This document shows, in pieces, positions 55,206-64,000 of a stretch of DNA of 64,000 bases. Every line of letters begins with the position of its first letter. The first letter of the stretch is position 1. Where the stretch lies: positions 26,372,965-26,436,964 of the forward strand of contig NC_059082.1 of the NCBI RefSeq assembly GCF_020497125.1, in the 5' to 3' direction. The notes below the pieces were generated by a model that worked only from the letters and a program-made list of their open reading frames with translations, did no database searches and was not told the DNA's origin. The stretch is from Mauremys mutica (taxonomy: Eukaryota > Chordata > Testudines > Geoemydidae). The position numbers and the translations under genes were made by a program.

Positions 55206-58200
55206 TAACCATATCTATTTTATCTTAGCAAAATAGGCAATTTTTCAAAACAGGAGCACTGGTCTGGGCAATGAAAATATGTGAGGAATTTAAGGGATTG
55301 TCCACTTGTTTGTGGGGGAGTTGTACATACCATAGAATGCAAATTCTACTGCTTGTGAAGTGCCGTGACATTCAAACTGCCCCTTTTGGCTTTAGAGACT
55401 AAAGGCCAATGGAATATCAGTCCATAAGTGATTGTGGTGTTAATTTATTTGTATCTGTGACTCATTGGGAAAGTAAAGTCATCATCATTTTTTAAAAAAC
55501 TTTATCCAAAACTCAAGCTGTGATGCAACAGTTTGCAAGGATGCCCCACTGGTTCAAATGATTTCAGACTGTCACTGATAGCTAAACTTTATGAGCACAG
55601 AGGGCGAGGATGAACTTTGGCTGTGACCTGGATCCACAATTCACAGGGTTTTTTTTCCATACAGCTGCAAAAATATTCCAAAAAGCATAATTGGCCATTT
55701 ACTTCATTCACTTTTGCAAATGAAAATAAAGCTACTGTGAGAGCAGTCCCTTCACTAATGTAATGCTTTTTTCCCTCCTGGCTCCATCAACAACAAAGAA
55801 CTCTCGCAGGCTACAAAATCTTTCTCTAAACCTTTTTAATGGAAAACTTCATAGAAAATATTTCATATCCTTTTACTTTTTTTAATAACATAACTATATA
55901 CATGATAAACTGTAACAGAGACTTGCAGGGATTGGAAAAAATGTTTTGTTGACTACATGCAGATGGTACATTGTTCAAAAAAGTGTTTTCACAAACTCAT
56001 GTACGTCAAATGTAGCAACAGTGACAAAAGCTGGGGGGGGGGAAAATGGCAGCTGTATATTATTTACCTGAATTTAATTGAAATAACACAGAGACATACA
56101 AAACACACAAATAATACAGAAGAATACACAATATAAATGCTTATTGCTAGCACAGGTTTCTTTTCTTTTTTTGTTTTTGTTTTGTTTTTAAGTAAATAGC
56201 AGAAAAGAAATAAAATCTCCTTTTTCACATTTTATACTGTAGTTAAATAGATAACTAATTTGTTATTTGCTGTATGTTTATTTTACTCTGGCATACACTA
56301 CAGTAGGAGTACATGACATTCACATGTAACAACTCAGGAATACTTGGTTTCAGCTCTGTTTGTGAATGTACTGTCACTTGTGAATAACAGCATGTTACAT
56401 AGTACTTAAAAACCACACACAGGAAATGGCATGAATTATAAATACAAAATGCATTTGGGGTTCAATGCCGGAAGATGCTGGGCACTTGGGTCCTGACTCA
56501 GCAAAGCATTTAAGGACAGGCTTAACTTCACCCACAGGCATACCCCTCCGAAGTCAATACATAAAAGTTAAGTAAGTGCCTAAATGATTTGCTGGATTGG
56601 GCCCAGAGTGCTCAGCACCTTGGCCTATGGTTAGGAAACAAACTGTTAAACACATGAGTCTATAATTCTGTCCTTACACTCCACATAATGTACCTACAGT
56701 AGGATATTTACTGTACTTTTAAATAAATGTTGTTAACATAAAACACTCCCCCCCCCCCCCCGTCCCAAACTGGCGCTTGAGTGTTACTCTGCAGCTGGAA
56801 AGAAGAAAAAGACAAAGACTGCTGAGTTTATGTTCAGTTTGTTAACTGGGAATCAGGAGGGATTCTGGAACCATCGGGTGTGGCAGTGTACTGTAAACGT
56901 CTCACTTTTAAATAGGCCTGCTCTTATTCTGGTGCTGTGTCAAAACACAAGTGTAATCAATGAAAAGTCCACTAGCAGCAATTAAGCTCTTCTGGGGCTC
57001 ACCGGCAGGGTGAGGAAGGCAAGCCATCTTTTTGTAAAATCAAGCTTGTCGGGCGGGTTTTTCCAACGCTAATTAATACATCACAATTTCCCAACGTGCC
57101 AAAGTTGAAACATCTGCTGTAATCACGAGTCGTTTGCTGGCCAAGGAGCCTGCAGAGTCAGTCTATGCAGATATTTCATGGCACGCGGCGGGGGGTGAGG
57201 GGGCTAGAAAGCGGAACTAGTTCTGTATAGCCTCTGGGATCTCCTGCCCATCCAGCCATGCACTTGTGGGAGGATGGTAAAACTTTCTAAAAATCTTATA
57301 AGTGAGCTGGTACCTATAATAAGACATAAAATAACTGTTAAGATGCACTATGAATATCAGACCATCTCTGTGTGTTCATGGAAACCAAACCTCATTGCTA
57401 ACTAGAATCCTTCCAAATTTAGTAATTCATACAATAAATTAGTTCCCCCAAGTCTAACCACTTCAAAATATCATGCTGATTGCAAAGTTGCCAATGTACC
57501 ATATTGGCTGGCTCCAATTCAGAATAGTTCACTTTTGGTTATTAAAGAACATCAGTGGTACTTGGTCAGTTGTCTATGGCTAAAATGGTGGTCTCCAAAT
57601 GAGATCTGTAGCAAAGCACCGTTTAAGAATATCAGCCCAATCCAGCCTTGTTTGAGAAAATGATTTTAAAACAACTTGCCTTTTTTGCATATGTATGCAA
57701 AGGATTGTTGTGTGTGTAACTAACAGATTTATAGTGGTACAGTTATTCAATAGTATCCAATTGCAATTTTAACTCTTGCTGCATGATTTGATTTACAAAA
57801 AAACGGGGGGAGGGAGTTCCCAGTGGAGTGCTATGAAACAATACAGAGTTGGTTTGCATTTTGTATGCAATTATGTGCCTGGTATATATGTTGTAACTTA
57901 ATATCTTAAATATATACTGCGTAACAACACTTTTTATTCCTGAGTGCTGGTCCCATAAGGAATATTGAGGGTGGCATCACATGTTGTTCTGCACAACATG
58001 CTCCTTCATCTTCTTAGGAATTCTTTTGAGGAATCTTTATTGTCACAGTTTTAACTTCAGAATATTCTCTCAATCCACATTCACCCCTAGAAAACAAATT
58101 GTAGCCTATCAACTCATGTCCATGCATTAGTTCCTTATCCAGCCATAATATGTAGTAGAAGGTTACTTGATGAAGTCATGATATAACTTGAACACCAAAG

Positions 58201-59089
58201 CACAGTTGCATCGTTATATTGTGTATTTAACACTGGATTAAGGTTCATTTTATCTTCTAAAACCACTGACTGTCAAGTCCCAGTTTGGGACAGGAAGAGT
58301 ATGGATGGCTCCAGGGTTTGGTAATGAGGTGTGGAGCCACTATGAATCCTGTCTAGGATAGTAGTGACTAGAAGCACCCACTGTCCATTGATGGAGCCAT
58401 GCAAAATGAATTGATGGTCTCCATCCCTTCCAGGTCCTGGAGGAAAAATAGCCACATGCCAAGAACGAACAGCACAACTGGCACCTGTGTTAGCACTCTA
58501 CAAAGAGAAGTCAAGGAGTGAATTGCAGGAAAACGGAACTATTCATATCCCTAAAGTAGAGCTGTGTTCAACCCTGGCCTGCCTGTCTTCTATCCCTGCT
58601 GGTTCCTGTCCGATGAGTAGGGAGGGTGGTAGCAGCAGTTACAGAGGCTGAGACTGAGGAAATACTTAGCAGCAGGAATTTAGGGCATTAGCACGTACTC
58701 CATTGCAGAGTTCAACCTACCCAGATGTCCAGTAGCCAGAAACCCTTTTAGCCCTGGCACAATGACACTTAACTGAGCCTATAAGCTCTTAAAGGTTAGT
58801 TACTCTCATCCACCTGGGATTGGATACTGCTGGATACATCCACTGCTTGGGAAATAAGGAGATTAAGCTATTGGTGTTGTCTTGGTTACTGAATAGATTC
58901 TTCTGTAACTGGCTCTGGCCCAGCTCCTCTCTTGGGCAATTCTGCTAAGTCTCTAGCATGGACACTGCATGACTCTAATCCTTTTCTCCCTCAGGAACAG
59001 CTCGTTTCCTTTCCTCTCCATACATTTGGGGTGACTGACAAGTCATTATTTGATATTAGCATTGCAGTCACACCTATAGGCTCTAATCA
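55206..59089. other. no gene seen
   Basis: Nearly 3.9 kb, mostly AT-rich, with no supportable exon. 56470-56640 (GGTCCTGACTCAGCAAAGCA, GATTTGCTGGATTGGGCCC) is an old palindromic repeat. 56744-56761 is a C-run and 56033-56042 a G-run. 55800-57900 looks unlike any element here and could include untranslated or regulatory DNA of a host gene, but nothing in it proves that. 58273-58455 is a short open frame without domains. Confidence 0.4.
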
Positions 59090-59165
59090 GGAATTGGGGC
59101 CCTCTTGTGTTGAAACACAAAAATAGGGTCTGCCCCTGAGCGTTTACAATCTAAGTACATGAGTT
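59090..59165 (+). repeat. SINE-tail-related fragment
   Basis: TTGGGGCCCTCTTGTGTTGA, then AAACACAAAAATAGGGTCTG, then GAGCGTTTACAATCTAAGTA corresponds to the common tail-type repeat ('gggccctgattgtgctagg ... cttacaatctaag'). Confidence 0.52.
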
Positions 59166-60845
59166 GAGCATCTTTTTGACCTGGCTTGGTACTAGGAGTC
59201 TCACACATAGGCTCTCAAAGTGTAGGGGCATTTGCTACTTGTTTAGACCCTATGTCTCCCTGCAAGAGGCTGCACTGAGTTTAGTTTCCTTATTTGTAAG
59301 AATAAAACCTAGAGAATTCCTGTAACTGCACTTCATGTGAGTTTGTTTGGCATTTGGAGCTTCCCTTCTTCCTTATGCAACAGTGCAGAATGGAATCCTA
59401 AATTGCACCATTAAGAAAATTCCAGGGGGACTCTCCTGAACCCCCCTTTTAATAAATGTTGCTTTCAAAACAGGGAGGGGATTATTATTCAGAGGCTGTC
59501 CACTATAAAACCCCTGGGTATGCTCCTGATGTTGCATAGCCTGTTCTGAATTTACTTCCAAAGTGTACATTTTTACACACAAATGTTTCCCCGGGGGGAG
59601 ACCCTTCTGACCTCCCTTTGGAGTGTTAATTCATTTGTGCAGAGATGTTGATATTTATCAGGTCATTCCACCCCACCTGCAGTTTTGAAACCCTTCCAAC
59701 ATGCCTGTTGGCACAGTAAAGCTTACACCTGACTTAGCCAGTTGATATTTAACTCGGTCAGACTGATGTTTCAGTCAGCATTGTATGAATTAGTAGAAAC
59801 TAAGTATAGGAAGGGAAATGAACTAATGAGGATTCTTCACAATTAAGTTGCACATTCAGTTGGACAAACTCCCACAACTTGCAACAGAAAGTCCCCAGAT
59901 TTGTCTTCCGCACAATGACCAAAACATTTATCAAACTTAGCTGAGCCACAGAGCCGTTCTCCAATGGCTCAGTAGAGGCTGTCACAGAGAGCTCCATGGA
60001 GCTGAAGAACTAATGCTAATAAGTCACTCTGTGTGAAAATTTCTGCTTGATTCAGTAGGGCTGAAACTTGGCTGCAAATACCCCTTGGACACATTTTTGA
60101 GTCAATAGTTAACCCAGCCAGAATAGAATCCAGTGCCTTTATATACCACAATTGCCAGCCGCTGTCTTGTTCTGGTCTAGCAAACAAAACAATGGGGGGT
60201 GATATGGGCCTTCACAACCTTTTTTTTTTTTTTTTCCTTTTCAGTTTTGAATTTGAGAAGGTAGACAAATGTCAGGAGTCCTAGAGCTACCAGGAAGTTG
60301 ATGCCCCTTTATAACCTTATCTTGATTGTCCCTACCTCTAATATAGCCATACAGGAAAGTACGGAGTAGGAAGAAAGCCCCAGTGCATGGCCATGCACAG
60401 GCCTAACCAGATCATAGTTCTAGGAGCAAGGAGAGAGCTGATGTTGCACACCCAATGCTTGCAGAGGGGAAATGGAGGAGTCAATGCGCAGGGAGTGGTC
60501 AGAGCCATCATTCCATTCCCATCTATCAGCTGATCAGGTTTGAGGGGGGAAGTAAGCTGCACTCCAAAAATGGGTGAAATGATGTATGCTCCCTCTCTCC
60601 CTCCCGCCAAGAACAAGAGACAATCAGGAAAGGAACTGTGACCCAGGGATATTCCTTCTCGGCTCCTTCTGAGCAGTGCAGCTGGGCATTGCCCTGTACG
60701 CAGGACCAAGCTGAAAACCTCAATCTAGACCTTACGAATTAACTCAACGATAGACAATGAGGCTGAAGTAGAACTGGGAAAGTTTGGACTGAAATCAGAA
60801 AGTCTTTCTTTGGGTCATTTTTAATTTAATTTGGCCATACTAAAT
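59166..60845. other. no gene seen
   Basis: No gene is supported. A T-run of about 18 lies at 60220-60237. Overlapping minus-strand frames at 60338-60723 lack domains. Confidence 0.42.
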
Positions 60846-61140
60846 ATGATGAGCCTGATTCTCATTTACAAGAGGTCACCTTCACAGCACTCTGGCGGTG
60901 TAAAGGGGCCTTAATAGGAATGTGACTGTAACTTAACACCACTTTAAGGCCTCTTTACACTTCCAGAGCATTGTAAAGGGGCAGCCTTAGTAGACAATAG
61001 ACCTGAATCTCATATGTATGTAAGGTCTGATTCTCCACAGCTTTTCACTTTGTGTCATCAGGTACACCTGTGCAAAGTGAGTGTAAAACTGGTGTAGCAG
61101 CACTCGAGTATTGATTTTCACTCTTTCCTACCTATGAAAA
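60846..61140. repeat. old palindromic repeats
   Basis: GAGCCTGATTCTCATTTACA with GACCTGAATCTCATATGTA, and the inner pair GGTGTAAAGGGGCCTTAA / TTTAAGGCCTCTTTACAC (60897-60959), form a foldback. A second unit, AGGTCTGATTCTCCACAGC, follows. Typical of short amniote MITE-like repeats. Confidence 0.55.
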
Positions 61141-61799
61141 AATAGCGGAAAAATTTAGGAAATGAAATGCAAAACCCAAATCAAACCTTGCTAATGCAAC
61201 ATTAAGGTGACACAGTTATTACCTAACTCTAATATAATATTAACTCAGTTGTGATGCACATGTTATATAAATGTTTCCTAGTCCTATTTTTTTAATAACA
61301 TGTGAAGCTTACAGTAAAACACATGGATGCGCAACATAGCAAAATTAACATTGTTAGAACCTTCACTGTTTTCATTCCTTGACTTTGTGATTTTAACATT
61401 GAAACCTTGACACTGCGGTAAAATGTGTGTGTGCATGTGTGCACATGGGACGGGGAGAGAGAATAAAAGACATGATGGACCCTGGTCAGAGGATTCTTAA
61501 ATGCCTAGAAAGATAACTCACAGCAGAGTTGTCATCAGGTGTCTTTTCATGGGGGAGACAAATATTATATCAGATCTAAACATTATTTTCTGTGGGAGAG
61601 ATTTTCAAAGGCACGAATGGGAATCAAGTGCCCAACTCCCATTGATTTTCAGTAAAGGTTGGGTTGTGCAACTGCCCTTTGTGTGCTCCAAAATCTCCCT
61701 CTAGATACACATGAATATCTTTACTCACACAGGTCGTCCCATTCAATAAAGGTACTACTAAGTGTGCTCTGTTGTGCTCAGTGTTTTTGGAATATTTTC
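61141..61799. other. no gene seen
   Basis: No gene is supported. 61595-61660 (GAGATTTTCAAAGGCACGAA, CCCAACTCCCATTGATTTTC) is an old amniote repeat remnant. A short GT/GC run lies at 61422-61446. Confidence 0.42.
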
Positions 61800-61859
61800 A
61801 CAATTATAAGAAGCAGCAAAGAATCCTGTGGCACCTTATAGACTAACAGACGTTTTGCA

Positions 61860-61899
61860 GCATGAGCTTTCGTGGGTGAATACCCACTTCTTCGGATGC
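61860..61899 (-). ncRNA. hammerhead-ribozyme-like motif (left arm)
   Basis: The minus strand reads GCAT, CCGAAGA, A, a GTGGGT/ACCCAC hairpin with ATTC loop, GAAA, GCTC, ATGC. It mirrors the right-arm motif, differing at the variable core position (A for C). See 62178-62217 for the core deviations. Confidence 0.45.
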
Positions 61900-62177
61900 A
61901 AGCAGTGGAAATGTCCAGGGGCAGGTGTGTATATATAAGCAAGCAAGAAGCAAGCTAGAGATAACGAGGTTAGATCAATCAGGGAGGTTGAGGCCCTGTT
62001 CCAGCAGCTGAGGTGTGAAAACCAAGGGAGGAGAAACTGGTTCTGTAATTGGCAAGCCATTCACCTCAGCTGCTGGAACAGGGCCTCAACCTCCCTGATT
62101 GATCTAACCTCGTTATCTCTAGCTTGCTTCTTGCTTGCTTATATATACACACCTGCCCCTGGAAATTTCCACTGCTT

Positions 62178-62217
62178 GCATCCGACGAAGTGGGTATTCA
62201 CCCACGAAAGCTCATGC
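62178..62217 (+). ncRNA. hammerhead-ribozyme-like motif (right arm)
   Basis: Layout: GCAT (62178-62181), CCGACGA (62182-62188), A, hairpin GTGGGT-ATTC-ACCCAC (62190-62205), GAAA (62206-62209), GCTC, then ATGC (62214-62217) complementary to the first GCAT. The hammerhead core is CUGANGA ... GAAA. Here the U is C and there is an extra A before the helix, and the third stem is minimal or absent. Self-cleavage is therefore doubtful; the motif may be a decayed version. Confidence 0.48.
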
Positions 62218-62332
62218 TGCAAAACGTCTGTTAGTCTATAAGGTGCCACAGGATTCTTTGCTGCTTCTACAGAACCAGACTAACACGGCTACCCCTCTGA
62301 TACTTGACAATTATAAGAATTAGCCAGTTTGA

Positions 62333-62527
62333 GGGCTGATCTACACCACAGAGTTAGGTTGGCTTAACTACTCAGAGCCTTGAAAATTTTCACACTCTGT
62401 GTGATGTAATTAAGCCAACCTAAGCCCCAGGGGTTGAGAGATGGATTTAGTATGGTGATGGAAGAACCCCTGTCTACACTTCAGCGCTTCTGCGGCCCAG
62501 CTGCAGCACTTCCAGTGTAGGCATAGA
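62333..62527. mobile_element. MITE with CTACAC ends
   Basis: GGGCTGATCTACACCACAGA at the left, an inner foldback TAGGTTGGCTTAACTAC / GTAATTAAGCCAACCTA (62355-62421), then CCCCTGTCTACACTTCAGCG and CAGTGTAGGCATAG at the right. Resembles other turtle Harbinger-type MITEs. The flanking duplication is unclear and the ends are approximate. Confidence 0.6.
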
Positions 62528-64000
62528 TATCCTGAGAACAGTCTGACTCATGAATGAGTTCTGCTAAGTGGTTCTTAACAAGGGAAGATATATCTGTCTG
62601 CATAGAGCCCATTTTATGGATCAGAATCTACTTCACCATATTTAGCTGGAAAGTGTTTGACCTTATTTTGATTTTACTGCTGAATGTGTAGTCAGCCACA
62701 AGCTATTTTCAGGGATTAAATGGGACTTAAGTGGTTCATGTGCCCTCTGCACAGGAATTTGCCTGTTATACATATATATTCACAAAAACATAATAAAATG
62801 TGCTGCATACACAATTGATAAAATATCTTGCTATTTCCATGAGGGTTTAATACTGGTAGGATGTTAAACGAGGTATGGTAAGAAGAGGATTAAGGGTGGG
62901 ATTCCACTCCAAGAGATCTGCCATTTACTTCCAACTGGATTAGGAAAGAAGACAGATATTCCATAACAGAAGGGGGATTTTTTTAGGAAGTGTTAATAGA
63001 GTCGCCTTAGTGTAGGCCTGATTTCATTTAACGTTGTTAAATCTGGAAGAGATAAATAGTACTTTAATTACATGCAGGTGGTCCAGTATTGGGAACTGTG
63101 GCAAACAACAGTGGAAACAGAAATAATACAAAGAGTTATAACTAGGGAGGCAAGCAATATGGCAGAACAACGACAACATGAGAATCTTCCCAGAAAATTG
63201 CCAGTTAATATGTCTGAGGAAAAATCTCCTGGATCAGGGAGATATTTGGAAATTTCCATTCTCTTTAGAATGGAACCTTGCTGTTCCAAAATCTCCAAGG
63301 GAAAAATAATAGGGCCATGCAAGCCAAATGTATATACAACCAAGCCACGAGTATCCCTGTCTTCTCATACCATGCTCATCAGTGTGGTACATGATTATCT
63401 CTATCGTTTTCATTCTAAAAATTCACTAATGTTTCCTTACTTGTATATCTGAGCAAAGTTTAGAAGGCAATAATATGATACTTACATTTCTCTCCCATTG
63501 CCAGACATTTTGAACCCTCCAAAAGGACTCTGGGCATTTAAGGCATTGTAACAATTTATCCTGTCAAAAGAAAAGGAGCTAAATCTGGTGCATTGTCAGT
63601 TATGTATTTTGGAATCCAGTTGGGAGGACTAAACTCATAGAAGTAAGGACACTAGCCAACTATTTGTAGTAACTAAGTAATTTCAAACATATTAAAAGAA
63701 ACATAAGCAGTTTATCTTTTATGAGCATAATCCTGCTCCCAGTGCAGACAATGACATAACTCCCATTGTCTTCGAAAGGGAGCAGGGTCAGCTCCTCAGA
63801 TGCTGACGGAAAAAGTAAAGTAGCTTGAATTCAGCTTCAGTAACAAACTGTTAATTTTTTTAACAAACCTCAATGCCACCTTGTAACACTTTGCTATTAG
63901 ATTTGAAACTGTCTTTTTCCACCTGATTTCCTCTGGGCTCTTTAGTTTATCCAGTCCTGACATATCAAATTACATGCTGTTGTTAACCCTCAGAAATGGA
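62528..64000. other. no gene seen; short repeat remnant
   Basis: No gene is supported. The 126-codon plus-strand frame at 63072-63452 has no domain or splice context. 63722-63800 (TAATCCTGCTCCCAGTGCAG, AAAGGGAGCAGGGTCAG) is a degenerate palindromic amniote repeat. Confidence 0.42.

Larger units (their letters stand above)
61813..62306. mobile_element. Penelope-like inverted repeat element
   Basis: Two 203-bp arms, 61813-62015 and 62062-62264, are inverted copies differing at only two positions, around a 46-bp centre. The right side extends to 62306 (GACTAACACGGCTACCCCTC) whereas the left copy lacks that part. Perfect 13-bp duplications acaattataagaa lie at 61800-61812 and 62307-62319. Penelope-like retroelements are known to have terminal repeats in inverted arrangements, often truncated, carrying hammerhead motifs. 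The sequence type is very common in turtles. No reverse transcriptase or GIY-YIG domain is present here. The assignment to Penelope is an inference from layout and motif. Confidence 0.65.

Noticed and set aside
55800..57900. possible host 3' untranslated region
   Set aside because: The sequence is AT-rich and free of recognised repeats, but no adjoining exon, conserved motif or clear poly(A) context supports it.
63072..63452. 126-codon plus-strand ORF
   Set aside because: No domain, no splice or repeat context, ordinary composition; length is within chance for AT-moderate DNA of this size.
1..64000. CRISPR arrays, bacterial operons, tRNA and rRNA genes
   Set aside because: The sequence is vertebrate-type. 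No spaced direct-repeat array, no Shine-Dalgarno-led gene series, and no intact tRNA or rRNA was seen; the tRNA-like parts are SINE heads.

Overview
The window looks like nuclear DNA from a reptile, most probably a turtle (order Testudines). That call rests on repeat content, not on a host gene: CR1 LINE fragments, MIR-like SINEs whose tail ends in the motif GGGGCCYTG, PIF/Harbinger elements with GTCTACACT termini, several hAT families starting CAGGGG or CAGTG, a Penelope-like inverted repeat and a small AGGGTGACC element. I found no host protein-coding exon, tRNA or rRNA gene that I could support. The 64 kb read as intergenic or intronic sequence layered with transposable elements.

Layout. 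1-4.3 kb: sparse, with one MIR-like SINE and one hAT MITE (1374-1684). 4.3-5.8 kb: an unnamed repeat (second copy at 54748-55205) split by a CR1 LINE. 7.8-17.5 kb: a CR1 tail, a palindromic hAT MITE (9105-9378), SINE pieces, a mariner-type MITE (16750-16937) and a doubtful LINE fragment. 20.9-23.3 kb: an old L3/L2-clade LINE, a SINE, then a Harbinger MITE and a hAT MITE whose target duplications overlap. 25405-27945: an LTR retrotransposon with both LTRs, a candidate primer binding site, a polypurine tract and decayed Gag zinc knuckles but no recognisable pol. 31193-34294: a hAT (ZBED5/Buster-like) element with a nearly full-length but broken transposase, inserted in a short CR1 tail. 36.5-37.0 kb: a Harbinger MITE and a 123-bp AGGGTGACC MITE. 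38335-42547: a complete PIF/Harbinger element with an open two-exon Myb/SANT gene, a convergent transposase gene carrying two disablements, and a 149-codon antisense ORF in the intron. 43.5-46.9 kb: a nest of elements (SINE, palindromic MITE, Harbinger-type element, then hAT pieces including a ZMYM-like hAT transposase relic). 47934-48343: a hAT MITE with a perfect 8-bp duplication. 49360-50888: a minisatellite-bearing element that contains a hAT element with a CpG-rich core. 61813-62306: a nearly perfect inverted repeat with 13-bp flanking duplications and two hammerhead-ribozyme-like motifs, resembling a Penelope-like element.

How the parts relate. The autonomous Harbinger element has two different ends (GGCCTGGTCTACACT and GGGTACGTCTACACT), and the short MITEs at 22720 and 36548 carry matching end types, so an element of this kind could have mobilised them. 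Four hAT insertions have 8-bp target duplications with TA in the centre, the pattern known for Buster-type hATs. Element order can be read from the nesting. I worked by eye without database searches, so family names follow recognised termini, motifs and duplications, and boundaries marked approximate may move by tens of bases.
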